From CAZRGV01 sp964599655 (GTDB lineage Bacteria; Planctomycetota; Planctomycetia; Isosphaerales; Isosphaeraceae), in the NCBI GenBank assembly GCA_964599655.1, contig CAZRGV010000015.1, positions 5,116-69,115 of the forward strand: a stretch of 64,000 nucleotides of DNA, written 5' to 3'. The notes below the pieces were generated by a model. The model saw nothing but the letters and a program-made list of their open reading frames with translations, was not told where the DNA came from and did not search any database. A program made the translations under genes and the position numbers. Each line of letters starts with the position of its first letter. Position 1 is the stretch's first letter. Positions 52,296 through 61,314 of this stretch are shown in pieces.

Positions 52296-53312
52296 GTGAA
52301 GAGTGTCGCCGTCGTCGGAGCCAGTGGCGCGGTCGGGGATGTGATGATCCGGCTTCTCGAGAAGCGCGACTTCCCGGTCGGCACGATCAAATTCCTGGCC
52401 TCGGAGCGAAGCGCCGGCAAAACCGTGAGCTTCCGTGGCGAGTCCCACCCCATCGAGCCCCTCTCCGCTGACGCCTTTCAAGGTGTCGAGATCGTGCTCT
52501 CGAGCACCCCGGCGAGCGTCTCCCGAGAGTGGAGCCCCATCGCCGCCCGGGCCGGTGCCGTCGTGGTCGACAACTCGAGCGCCTTCCGCATGGACCCCGA
52601 TGTCCCGCTCGTGGTTCCCGAGGTCAACCCCCACGACATCGCGCGGCACAAGGGCATCATCGCCAATCCCAATTGCTCCACGATCCAGATGGTCGTGGCC
52701 CTCAAGCCCTTGCACGACGCCTTCCGGGTCCGTCGCGTTGTCGTCAGTACCTACCAGTCGGTCTCCGGCGCCGGCATGAAAGGGATCCACGAGCTGGAAA
52801 CGCAGACCGAGGCGAAGGTGACCAAGGGGGTCATCCCCGCTCCTGCGAAGTTTGCTCATCCCATCATCGGCAATTGCCTTCCACAGATCGACGACTTCCT
52901 CCCCAGCGGCTTCACCAAGGAGGAAATGAAGATGGTCAACGAAACCCGGAAAATCATGGGGGACCCATCGATCGAGGTCAGCCCCACATGCGTCCGGGTT
53001 CCGGTGCCATTCTCCCACAGCGAGTCGATTCTCATCGAAACGGAACGGCCGATTCCCGCCGAGGAAGCACGTGCCATCCTCGCCAAGGCCCCAGGTGTCA
53101 CCGTGATCGACGATCCCGCTCGTTCCCTCTATCCGCTCGCGAGCGAGGCCGTCGGCCTCGACGACGTCTTCGTCGGCCGCATCCGCCAGGACCTCGAACG
53201 CCCGAACGTCCTGCTCTTCTGGTGCGTCAGCGACAATCTTCGCAAGGGAGCCGCCACCAACGCCGTCCAGATCGCCGAGGAACTGGTGAAGCTCGATCTC
53301 GTCCGATCGTGA
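52296..53312 (+). CDS. asd: Aspartate-semialdehyde dehydrogenase
   Basis: 338 residues from GTG 52296, chosen for AGGGG upstream and for the family start KSVAVVGASGAVGD; ATG 52269 adds 9 residues without a ribosome site. NADP-binding GASGAVG (~7-13) is followed by VVDNSSAFR, VVPEVN, and the active-site IIANPNCSTIQM (cysteine ~128). YQSVSGAGMKG and RVPVPFSHSES (catalytic His) follow. It converts aspartyl phosphate to the semialdehyde for Lys/Thr/Met and diaminopimelate synthesis. It is the first gene of a plus-strand run with ppk2 and truA. Confidence 0.94.
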   Translation: MKSVAVVGASGAVGDVMIRLLEKRDFPVGTIKFLASERSAGKTVSFRGESHPIEPLSADAFQGVEIVLSSTPASVSREWSPIAARAGAVVVDNSSAFRMDPDVPLVVPEVNPHDIARHKGIIANPNCSTIQMVVALKPLHDAFRVRRVVVSTYQSVSGAGMKGIHELETQTEAKVTKGVIPAPAKFAHPIIGNCLPQIDDFLPSGFTKEEMKMVNETRKIMGDPSIEVSPTCVRVPVPFSHSESILIETERPIPAEEARAILAKAPGVTVIDDPARSLYPLASEAVGLDDVFVGRIRQDLERPNVLLFWCVSDNLRKGAATNAVQIAEELVKLDLVRS

Positions 53313-53425
53313 AGCCGACTCAAGCCCCTCGTGCGATCCCGCCCTTGAAGCGCGTCCGGGAGACGTACGCAACCCGCACCGTACCCTTGAACCCGGCCCT
53401 TCCTCCCGCGCCGAGAGATCCAAAC

Positions 53426-54325
53426 ATGCCCGACATGGACACGGTGCTCGAACCCTGGCGGGTCCAGGACGGCCGGAAATTCATGCTCAAGAATTTCGAC
53501 CCGAGCTGGGAGGGCGACCCGAACCGGCCCAAGGCCGACCGCAAGGAATTCGCCCGGACCGTTCTGTCGCAGGATGTGACCTCGCTGGCCGAGTCGCAGG
53601 AGTTGCTTTACGCTTCCGACTCGTGGTCGATCCTCATCCTCTTCCAGGCCATGGACGCCGCCGGGAAGGATGGAACGATCAAGCACGTTATGTCGGGCGT
53701 CAATCCCCAGGGATGCCAGGTTTTTAGCTTCAAGCATCCCTCGGCGGAGGAACTCGATCACAACTTCCTCTGGCGTTACACGAAATCGTTGCCCGAACGA
53801 GGACGAATCGGAATTTTCAACCGGTCGTACTATGAAGATGTCCTCGTCGTTCGCGTTCATCCCGAACTCGTCCTGTCGCAACGGATACCCGGCGTGAAAC
53901 ACCCCGACGAGTCGTTCTGGAAGGCCCGTTTCGAGGATATCAACAACTTCGAGCATCATCTGTCGCGCAACGGCACTCTGATCCTCAAGTTTTTCCTTCA
54001 CCTTTCCAAGGGCGAACAACGCAAACGCCTTCTGAAACGCTTGAATGACCCCCAGAAGCACTGGAAATTCTCGCCGGCCGACCTCGCCGAGCGCGCGTTC
54101 TGGGACGACTACATGGCGGCCTATGAGGACGCGATCCGCAACACCAGCACGTCCTGGGCTCCCTGGCATATCATTCCCGCCGATCACAAGTGGGTCAGTC
54201 GCGCCTTGGTGGCGGGCTTCATCACCAGAGCCATTCACGCGCTCGACCTGCGCTACCCCGAGGTTTCTCCAGAAAAACGCCAACAAATCGCCGACGCGAA
54301 GAAGGCCCTGAAAAACGAGACCTGA
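53426..54325 (+). CDS. ppk2: Polyphosphate kinase 2 family protein
   Basis: 299 residues from ATG 53426; a GTG at 53309 overlapping the asd stop would add 39 residues without a ribosome site. The PPK2 P-loop-kinase motifs are LILFQAMDAAGKDGTIKHVMSG (Walker A, ~70-91), WRYTKSLPERGRIGIFNRSYYEDVLVVRVHP (lid/Walker B, in pieces), and a C-terminal SWAPWHIIPADHKWVSR. The enzyme moves phosphate between polyphosphate and nucleotides. A single PPK2 domain of this length fits class I. Cytoplasmic. Confidence 0.92.
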   Translation: MPDMDTVLEPWRVQDGRKFMLKNFDPSWEGDPNRPKADRKEFARTVLSQDVTSLAESQELLYASDSWSILILFQAMDAAGKDGTIKHVMSGVNPQGCQVFSFKHPSAEELDHNFLWRYTKSLPERGRIGIFNRSYYEDVLVVRVHPELVLSQRIPGVKHPDESFWKARFEDINNFEHHLSRNGTLILKFFLHLSKGEQRKRLLKRLNDPQKHWKFSPADLAERAFWDDYMAAYEDAIRNTSTSWAPWHIIPADHKWVSRALVAGFITRAIHALDLRYPEVSPEKRQQIADAKKALKNET

Positions 54326-54396
54326 CACGATCCCGGCCGTGGCGCATTCGGCCTCCAACCCTCCCGGCCATGGCCCCCGTCCCCACGATTCCAACG

Positions 54397-55179
54397 ATGA
54401 GAAACCTGAAGCTGGTGCTCGCTTACGACGGCACCGACTTTCACGGCTGGCAACGTCAGCCCGATCAACGCTCAGTCCAGCAGGTTCTCGAAGAGGCCAT
54501 CGGTCAGCTCACCGGCGTCGTTCCCTCGACCAACGCCAGCGGCCGGACCGACGCGGGTGTCCACGCTCTCGGACAGGTCGTTCATTTTCTGACCCCCTCC
54601 CGCCACCCGCCCGAGGTCTTCGTCCGGGCACTCAACGCCCTGTTGCCTCGCGACGTCCGCATCCTCTCCGCCGAAGAAAAGCCGCAATCGTTCCACGCCA
54701 CGCTCGACGCCAGGTCGAAGCGCTACCGGTATGTCATCGACAACGGGCGAATCGCCGACCCGTTCCAGCTCCGGTATGCCTGGCACGTCTACCAACCGCT
54801 CGACGTCGACGCGATGAACCGGGCCGCGCGGGCCCTCAAGGGCCGGCACGACTTCCACAGTTTCGAAACCCACTGGCCGAACCGCGGCAGCAGCGTCCGC
54901 ACGATTTACGACATCGTCGTCCACCGGCAAGCGGATCGCGTCACACTCGAAGTCGAGGCCGACGGATTCCTGTATAATATGGTGCGGGCCATCACCGGAA
55001 CCCTCGTCCTGGTCGGCTACGGTCGACGCCCCGAGTCCTGGGTCGCGGAGGTCGTCGCCGCCGAGAACCGCGCCGAGGCGGGACCAACCGCGCCCCCACA
55101 GGGCCTTTACCTCCTTCACGTCCGTTACGAGTCGCGATTCCCCGCCGACTCATCCCCCGCCCTGGAGCCCATGCCGTGA
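54397..55179 (+). CDS. truA: tRNA pseudouridine(38-40) synthase TruA
   Basis: 260 residues from ATG 54397, where the family starts (LKLVLAYDGTDFHGWQRQPDQRSVQ); ATG 54370 is in frame too. The catalytic aspartate is in NASGRTDAGVHALGQVVHF (~50-58). Family motifs YRYVIDNG, FHSFE and FLYNMVRAITGTLVLVGYGR follow. It modifies U38-40 in the anticodon arm of several tRNAs, including tRNA-Lys. The stop overlaps the GTG of the next gene. Confidence 0.95.
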   Translation: MRNLKLVLAYDGTDFHGWQRQPDQRSVQQVLEEAIGQLTGVVPSTNASGRTDAGVHALGQVVHFLTPSRHPPEVFVRALNALLPRDVRILSAEEKPQSFHATLDARSKRYRYVIDNGRIADPFQLRYAWHVYQPLDVDAMNRAARALKGRHDFHSFETHWPNRGSSVRTIYDIVVHRQADRVTLEVEADGFLYNMVRAITGTLVLVGYGRRPESWVAEVVAAENRAEAGPTAPPQGLYLLHVRYESRFPADSSPALEPMP

Positions 55180-55697
55180 CCGCCTTGATCGTCTCGTTGG
55201 CCGCCACCCTGGTGCTCCAGACCGAGAGCAACTCGCCCCGGATGTTCACGTCCCGGACGGGTGGCTTCCAGGTCGAGTTGCCAGGAACTCCGTCCGAGCG
55301 CGTCCTGAAGGTCGAAACCGCCGCCGGTCCCATCGACACACACCTGTTCGTCGTCGACCGGAAGGACCACGTTTTCCTCGTTTCGTACAACGACTATCCC
55401 GAATCCCTCTTGAACGACGATCCCAGGACGGTGCTCGAACGGGCCCGGCTGGGCGCGATTGCGAACGTCCGAGGTTCGTTGGTCTCGAAACAGGACATCG
55501 AGGTCCACGGCCACCCCAGCCAGGACTTCGAGTTCCAGGTCTCGACGACCGAAGGCGTCACGTCCCGCGGTCGGGCCCGCCTGGTTCTCGTCGAGCGTCG
55601 GCTCTACCAGCTCATTCTCCTCGGACCACCCGAGACGGTTTCGAGTCGCGAGTCCGATCGTTTCCTTCAGTCGTTCACGTTGACGTCCGCGCCTTGA
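55176..55697 (+). CDS. Putative exported protein of unknown function
   Basis: 173 residues from GTG 55176, overlapping truA by 4 nt (GTGA). A short hydrophobic N-terminus (MTALIVSLAATLVLQTESN) is probably a signal peptide. The mature part reads FTSRTGGFQVELPG, HLFVVDRKDHVFLVSYNDYPE, DFEFQVSTTEGVTSRGRARLVLV, YQLILLGP and a final 'FLQSFTL', a small alpha+beta pattern seen in many planctomycete and cyanobacterial exported proteins. Function unknown. Confidence 0.68.
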   Translation: MTALIVSLAATLVLQTESNSPRMFTSRTGGFQVELPGTPSERVLKVETAAGPIDTHLFVVDRKDHVFLVSYNDYPESLLNDDPRTVLERARLGAIANVRGSLVSKQDIEVHGHPSQDFEFQVSTTEGVTSRGRARLVLVERRLYQLILLGPPETVSSRESDRFLQSFTLTSAP

Positions 55698-55710
55698 CGC
55701 CGGCGATTCC

Positions 55711-56877
55711 ATGAAGATCGTCCATGTCATCACACGCTTGATTCTCGGAGGCGCGCAGGAGAACACCCTCCTGACCGTCGAAGGTCTCCACCATCGCCAC
55801 GGTGATGACGTCACGCTCATCACAGGACCCGCCGAAGGACCCGAGGGCGATCTGTTCGAACGCGCCCATCGACTCGGCCTGAAGGTCGAGGTGATGCCCG
55901 AACTGATTCGCGCCATCCATCCTGCGGTGGATTCCCGCGCGTACCGGCTTCTCCGCAAGTCGATCCGCCGACTGCGTCCCGACGTGGTCCACACCCACAG
56001 CTCAAAGGCGGGCATTCTTGGCCGTGCGGCCGCCTGGTCCGAGCGCGTGCCGGCCATCGTGCACACCATCCACGGGCTTCCCTTCGGTCCCAGTGAATCG
56101 GCCTGGCGAAACCGGCTCTACGTGGCCATGGAGCGCTGGGCGGCCCACCGCTGCCATGCGATCGTCAGCGTCTGCGACGCCATGACCACGCAGGCCCTCG
56201 AAGCCGGCGTCGGTCGTCGCGAACAGTATCAGACCGTTTACAGCGGCATGGATGTCGATGCGTTCTTGAACCCAGGACGAGACCGGGACGAGGTCCGTCG
56301 TGAGCTCGGACTGACCGATCGGGACGTCGCGTTTGGCACGGTGGCTCGCCTCTTTGAGCGAAAGGGGCATGAGGACATCCTGGCGGCGGCCCCGGCCGTC
56401 CTCGCCGAGAACCCAAACGTCCGCTTCGTGTTTATCGGCGACGGGATCTTGCGAGAGCGACTCAAGACCGATGCCGAGCGGCTCGGTGTGCGGCACGCGA
56501 TTCACTTTGTCGGCCTCGTGCCGCCCGATCGTATCCCCGAGCTGCTCGGGGCCATGGACGCGGTCGTGCATCCGAGTCTTCGCGAGGGGCTCGCCCGCGT
56601 GCTGCCGCAGTCGCTTCTGGTCGGCCGTCCGGTCATCAGCTACGACATCGATGGAGCGCGCGAGGTGGTCCTTCCCGAGACCGGCATCTTGCTTGCGCCT
56701 CGCGACATCCCGGCCCTCACCGAGGCGATTCTCCGCCTCGCGGCCGATCCGGCCCTTCGCCAGCGGCTCGGTCAAGAAGGCCGCCGACGATTCGCCGACC
56801 AGTTCCGCCACGAAACCATGACCGACCAGCTTCGCCTACTTTACGAGCGACTGCTCGGGTCGTCGGGCCGTGGTTGA
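55711..56877 (+). CDS. Family 4 glycosyltransferase
   Basis: 388 residues. GT-B fold: the N-terminal domain starts MKIVHVITRLILGGAQENTLL (glycine-rich acceptor loop), followed by VHTHSSKAGILGRAAAW and VHTIHGLPF. The C-terminal nucleotide-sugar domain has VARLFERKGHEDILAAAPAVL, FIGDGILRERL and HPSLREGLARVLPQSLLVGRPVIS with the E..G..E-type motif in altered form. It builds a surface glycan or glycolipid at the cytoplasmic membrane face. It starts 13 bp after the previous gene and overlaps the convergent GT39 gene by 42 bp. Confidence 0.9.
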   Translation: MKIVHVITRLILGGAQENTLLTVEGLHHRHGDDVTLITGPAEGPEGDLFERAHRLGLKVEVMPELIRAIHPAVDSRAYRLLRKSIRRLRPDVVHTHSSKAGILGRAAAWSERVPAIVHTIHGLPFGPSESAWRNRLYVAMERWAAHRCHAIVSVCDAMTTQALEAGVGRREQYQTVYSGMDVDAFLNPGRDRDEVRRELGLTDRDVAFGTVARLFERKGHEDILAAAPAVLAENPNVRFVFIGDGILRERLKTDAERLGVRHAIHFVGLVPPDRIPELLGAMDAVVHPSLREGLARVLPQSLLVGRPVISYDIDGAREVVLPETGILLAPRDIPALTEAILRLAADPALRQRLGQEGRRRFADQFRHETMTDQLRLLYERLLGSSGRG

Positions 56878-58551
56878 GGAGCCCCGACTCGACCGGATCA
56901 CGACCATCCGCAAACGTTCGACCCGTCCCCGCTCGACGTTGAAACCCCGAATCGTGTCACGAATGTCGAGTGCGAGTTTCGGATTCCTCTGAAGCAGGGC
57001 GATTTCCCTCTCATCGAGCGCCGCGACGACCTTCGTGTTCCCATCAACGACGTCCTTGACCCAGCCGGGCGACGCCTGGATCGCCGCGATCGGCCGGCCG
57101 ATTTCATAGACGAGACCGGGCGGCTGGTAGTTCGCGGTCATGGGCCGCGCGTCTTCCGACTTCGCGATCGCGTCGAGCCGGCTCGCGACCATCGGTGTCA
57201 GCCGGTATCGGTCGCCCGAGGGAAGCAACCAGCCGCCGAGCAGAAGCATCGTGGAGGCCCAGGTCGCCACCAGCCCCAGTGCGGCCCGCTCCGTCGCCCC
57301 TCGCTGGAAACGCTCGACGGCGTAAAGGGTTCCACAAGCAATCACGACAGACATCAACAGACTCGGCCAGAGCATTGGCGTGGGCAGAACCACGGCGCCC
57401 GCCAGAAGGCCAATCGCGAACGTGATCCCCACGCCGGTCAGCAGCCCCATCGCCAGCCGGCCCATCGGCCATCGCCGCAGATTCACCCCGGATTCGGCGA
57501 CTCGTTCCAGAAGCCAGGCGGCCAGCAAGGCGCAGGCCCCGTAGCTCGGCAGAAAGTAATGGATCAGCTTGGTCTGAACGAGTTCCAGAAGGATCCAGGG
57601 CCCCAGTACCCAGCCCAGGAGGAACGCCAGCGCTGGCTGACTGGCTCGCTGCCTCCACGCGCCGACAATCGCCGGAGGAAGTACGGCCGAGAACGGATAA
57701 AACAGCACCAGCGACCCCGCGAGGTAATAACCGGGAAAACCGCCGTGGGTTTCGACGCCCGAGGATACTCGCTTGAGCACTTCCTTCCCTAGCGCGAATT
57801 GATAGAACGCCCCGTTGGTCCGAATTCCAATGGCGATGAACCAGGGGGCCGTCAGCAGCACGAAGAGGGCCAGTCCCCACCGCCAGCGAAGCCGCTTCCA
57901 GCCGGCCACCGGTCCGCCGAAAAGCCACGTCGCAAGCCCCGAAACCGCCAGAAGCGCGACGCCGACCGGACCCTTCGTCAGCGTCGCCAGCGAGACGGAG
58001 ACCCAGAACAGCGCCGCCAGCCATCTTGAAGGGCGGCTCGCGAGTTCCCAAAGGGTGAATTGCCCGACGACGAACCAAAGCGTCAGGGTCGCGTCCGTGG
58101 TCGCCAGCTTCGACTCGGCCACCATGATCGGCGAGGTGGCGAGGATCAAGGCGGCCATCCGCCCGGCCTTCTTGCCAAGCATCCGACGACCCAGTCCCCA
58201 GATCAGCAGGCAGGTCGCCGTTCCGGCGATCGCCGACATGAACCGGGCGCCGAACGGGTTGTCGCCGAAGAGAGTCGTTCCGCCCAGCATGAGCCAGTAG
58301 ATCAGGACGGGCTTATGGTAGCGAGGCTCGTTGTTGAACGTCGGGTGAAGCCAGTCGCCATTGGCGCGCATCTCCCGGGCACAGCCGGCGTATCGAGGCT
58401 CATCGCGGTCCCAGAGACTCATCCTACCGTTGCCGGCCAGATTCAACGTCAAGGTCAGCAGGGCGATCAGGCTGGCTTCGATGAGGCGGCTTCGGAGCGT
58501 CTCCATCGCAACGGCCGCTGGCTCGGATTGCGATTCCACGGCGTCCTCCAT
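56836..58551 (-). CDS. ArnT/GT39-type membrane glycosyltransferase
   Basis: About 571 residues from ATG 58551 (a longer frame to 58719 and an inner ATG at 58506 are alternatives). Many hydrophobic segments (~11-12). The family signature is after the first one: NGRMSLWDRDEPRYAGCAREM (acidic pair in the first periplasmic loop), then YHKPVLIYWLM and GARFMSAIAGTATCLLIWGLGRRM, as in ArnT/PMT-like transferases. These move sugars from polyprenyl-phosphate carriers onto lipid A or proteins at the periplasmic side. Proximity to a GT4 and an FkbM gene suggests envelope glycan work. Confidence 0.87.
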   Translation of the reverse strand: MEDAVESQSEPAAVAMETLRSRLIEASLIALLTLTLNLAGNGRMSLWDRDEPRYAGCAREMRANGDWLHPTFNNEPRYHKPVLIYWLMLGGTTLFGDNPFGARFMSAIAGTATCLLIWGLGRRMLGKKAGRMAALILATSPIMVAESKLATTDATLTLWFVVGQFTLWELASRPSRWLAALFWVSVSLATLTKGPVGVALLAVSGLATWLFGGPVAGWKRLRWRWGLALFVLLTAPWFIAIGIRTNGAFYQFALGKEVLKRVSSGVETHGGFPGYYLAGSLVLFYPFSAVLPPAIVGAWRQRASQPALAFLLGWVLGPWILLELVQTKLIHYFLPSYGACALLAAWLLERVAESGVNLRRWPMGRLAMGLLTGVGITFAIGLLAGAVVLPTPMLWPSLLMSVVIACGTLYAVERFQRGATERAALGLVATWASTMLLLGGWLLPSGDRYRLTPMVASRLDAIAKSEDARPMTANYQPPGLVYEIGRPIAAIQASPGWVKDVVDGNTKVVAALDEREIALLQRNPKLALDIRDTIRGFNVERGRVERLRMVVIRSSRGSSTTARRPEQSLVK

Positions 58552-58751
58552 GAACTCTTCGCGAGGCCCGTCCTGGGCATCGTCTTGACCTCGAGCGTTT
58601 CGTGGCTTCTCCCCGGGTCTGGACAAGGAATGCGGTACGGCTGGCCCAAACGGTGGGGGTTGCCGAGTATAATCCAACGAGTGATTTCCGTTGAGGTCGA
58701 TTTCCGCCATCGGCCCCACGCAACCCGTCGACGCGTTGAGGATCGTCCGCC

Positions 58752-60095
58752 ATGGCTCAGCAAACTGAGGCCGCCTGCCTGATGACCTCCGGCTCCGCTT
58801 ATCGACGCCGGGCCGGACTTCAGCCCGAGTCGGGAGACCTGATCTTCGCCGGATTCAAGCCGGGTGGCTTCTCGATCTACTTCGGCGACGAGCCGATCTA
58901 TCACGTCGACCTCGAAGGACGTTGGCAGCGGGCCTACTTCGAAGGCATCCACTACCTCAAGGCCCTCGACGCCTCGGTCGATGCCATCGAGCGGGTTCGC
59001 GAAGGGGAGAACCTGGTCCTTCGCCGCCGTCGCCTCTCGTTCGCCGAGGCCGGCGACCTCGACGCCAGAATCCGCTCGACAGCGGTCGACCTGATCGAGT
59101 CGCTCGGATCGGAGTCTCTTCAACTGGTCGCTCCCCCGGCACCCGCCTGGCTTCTCGGCCGGTACGAGATCCAGGAGATGCTCGAGAAGATCGCCGCCTG
59201 GGATGCCGCGGCCTGGTTCCGGCATCGCGAGACCTACCTCGGCACGTATGGTCCCCTGCCGTTCCTGCCGCCGAGTTGCCCGCGCCCGGTGATCCTTCAG
59301 GCCACTCTCGGCCATCCGGATGGCCGGGCCTTCGGCGGAGCCGATCCCGCCGAGCCTTACGTTCGCTCCGAGACCGAGTTCGAGGAACACGTTCGAACGG
59401 TCGCCGAGCTGCTCGGCAGGCGAGTCGCGCAGGCCAAGGGGGTGGTCCTTTGCGGCGGCGACTGGCTCCGCCAGCCCATTGACCGGATCGCCTCGCAACT
59501 GGACATCGCTTCGAAGGTCTTTTCCGTCCAGATCGAGGAAGGTTCGCGGCCAAGGCTCAGCAACCGACCCGAGGACTCGGCCTTGCTCGACGGGTTCTAC
59601 GCCTTCCTTGACGACCTGTCCGCGCCGCTTCCCGAGCCTGACGGTTGGCGACAGCTCCGTGATCGCCACCTGAAGCGGGTGGACATCGGCGTCGAGTCAG
59701 GCGATGCCGGCCTTCGTGGGCTCTTCGGAACCACCTGGGATGACGACGCCTTGCCCCGAACCGTCGCCGACATGAAGCAGGCCGGTCTCGAGGTCGGGGT
59801 GGTGCTCCTGGTCGGCGTCGGCGGGAAGGAGAACGCGGAACGGCACGTGGACGCGAGCACGAGGCGGCTTCTCGGCCTCAACCTCGGTGCCGGAGACATC
59901 GTCTATCTGGTCGATGCCGATGACGTCGGAGGCCCGTCGTCGCGGGAGCGATTGCGTCGTCAGGGTCTCACCCCTTTGACCGTAGCTGAACGATCGGCCC
60001 AGCGCGAGGCGATCCGAGCGCGTTTGAACCCGCTGCGAGCCGAGCAGGGCGTCAAGGTCGTGCCGTACTCGCTCGAGAAGCAGGAGCGGCTCTGA
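58752..60095 (+). CDS. Radical-SAM-like protein lacking the cluster cysteines
   Basis: 447 residues. The layout follows a radical SAM family in which 'LQATlGCphn.CtFCgmy...yrvRs.eEf' is followed by 'GvESG...lL...k' and 'mK.AGl.vgvilLvGaGG'. Here the first part reads VILQATLGHPDGRAFGGADPAEPYVRSETEFEEHV (~181-215, in pieces), so the three Fe-S cysteines are replaced. The later parts are intact: RVDIGVESGDAGLRGLFG (~310) and DMKQAGLEVGVVLLVGVGGKENAERHV. An N-terminal ~150-residue region is not recognised. It probably keeps the barrel without radical chemistry. No signal peptide. Confidence 0.7.
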   Translation: MAQQTEAACLMTSGSAYRRRAGLQPESGDLIFAGFKPGGFSIYFGDEPIYHVDLEGRWQRAYFEGIHYLKALDASVDAIERVREGENLVLRRRRLSFAEAGDLDARIRSTAVDLIESLGSESLQLVAPPAPAWLLGRYEIQEMLEKIAAWDAAAWFRHRETYLGTYGPLPFLPPSCPRPVILQATLGHPDGRAFGGADPAEPYVRSETEFEEHVRTVAELLGRRVAQAKGVVLCGGDWLRQPIDRIASQLDIASKVFSVQIEEGSRPRLSNRPEDSALLDGFYAFLDDLSAPLPEPDGWRQLRDRHLKRVDIGVESGDAGLRGLFGTTWDDDALPRTVADMKQAGLEVGVVLLVGVGGKENAERHVDASTRRLLGLNLGAGDIVYLVDADDVGGPSSRERLRRQGLTPLTVAERSAQREAIRARLNPLRAEQGVKVVPYSLEKQERL

Positions 60096-60114
60096 CCCGC
60101 GTTGATCCCGGAAA

Positions 60115-61188
60115 TCAGGCCGAACGGGACATCCAGCGGGGACGCCACCATGGTCGGAGACGGCGCGTCAGGGCCGGTCGAGTCCGGCTCGCGGCGTCCC
60201 GGACATTCGGATCGGGATCGTCCCGCAAGCGGTCGATCGCCTCACGCACGGCGGAATTGTCCCGAATGGACCGCGGCGAGTCGGCCAGGGCGCGCGCAAT
60301 GTAGCTTCGTTCCGCCGCGTTGCGCGAGTCGCAGGTGGCAAGCACCTGCTCGATCAGCGTCGGAATCGTCCGGGGCGGAGTGACCTCCCAACCGGGCAAG
60401 CCAGTCGGTGCCCGCTTCAAGGCGAGGTAGTCGACCACGGTCTCCGGCTGAAGCTCATTGGCCGTCACGGGAATGAGCCGCCCCGGCTCGACAAGGTAGT
60501 TCCGATAGCCAAGCGCTTCGAGAGCCGACTTGAGATCGAGCGGCGAGAGATGGAAGAATCCGAGCGTGTAGCCGTTCGACTCGTAGTAGATCGGCGGAGC
60601 GTCGTCGAGAGCAAGGCGACGTCTCAACCCTCGGATCGCGGCCACCTCGGAGCCCTCGATGTCCAGCTTGATGAAGTCGACGCGATCCCAGCCGAGAGAT
60701 TCCAACAGTTGCTCACCCGTGAGCGCGGGAACCTTGATCGTCCGGCTGCCAGCACCGTTCTGCGCGACATGGCCGTACGGTCCGAAGGCGTCGAAGTCGA
60801 GCGTGCCCGAGCGGTCGCTGACGGCGGCCCGCACGATTCGCGTCTTCGAGAAGCCGTTGCGACGGACGCTTGACTCCAGCAAGGCGGCGTTCCGGGGCGA
60901 GGCCTCGACCGCGGCCACCTCGAACCCGAGGGCCGAGGCCGCCAGTGACACACTGCCCACATGGGCGCCGAGGTCGAGCACCCGGCCTCCCGGAGGCGTC
61001 AGGAGACGGAGCAGATCGATCAACCGCCGGTATTCCGGCGGGTAATCGCCCGAGGCGAGTGTCTGGCTGATCCCATCGCCGGCCTCGTGGCCCTCTCCGA
61101 TTTCGACGGCGAACCGAACCCCTTCGAAGACCTCGACCATGCCGTTCGGACCTTCCTCGCCGTGGGGGTTGTGGCCTGACTCCTCCAT
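60115..61188 (-). CDS. FkbM family methyltransferase
   Basis: 357 residues from ATG 61188 with GGAGGG 9 nt upstream. The SAM-binding motif is GGRVLDLGAHVGSVSLAASALG, with VAAVEASPRNAALLESSVRRNG as motif II. The FkbM hallmark RVDFIKLDIEGSEVAAIRGLR follows. A C-terminal extension of ~80 residues (ATCDSRNAAERSYIARALADSP, IDRLRDDPDPNVRDAA) looks helical and HEAT-like. The family O-methylates sugars or polyketides. Its place next to glycosyltransferase genes suggests a glycan substrate. Confidence 0.9.
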   Translation of the reverse strand: MEESGHNPHGEEGPNGMVEVFEGVRFAVEIGEGHEAGDGISQTLASGDYPPEYRRLIDLLRLLTPPGGRVLDLGAHVGSVSLAASALGFEVAAVEASPRNAALLESSVRRNGFSKTRIVRAAVSDRSGTLDFDAFGPYGHVAQNGAGSRTIKVPALTGEQLLESLGWDRVDFIKLDIEGSEVAAIRGLRRRLALDDAPPIYYESNGYTLGFFHLSPLDLKSALEALGYRNYLVEPGRLIPVTANELQPETVVDYLALKRAPTGLPGWEVTPPRTIPTLIEQVLATCDSRNAAERSYIARALADSPRSIRDNSAVREAIDRLRDDPDPNVRDAASRTRPALTRRLRPWWRPRWMSRSA

Positions 61189-61314
61189 GAGCGAGGTCCC
61201 TCCTTCGCAACGAACGCACGGGTTCTCAACGGCCGGATTCCACGTCCGGCGCGGACGGCTTATAACCCAGCGGGGCGAATCCCGCCAGAGCAGAACCGAC
61301 GGCCGAGACCCGAA

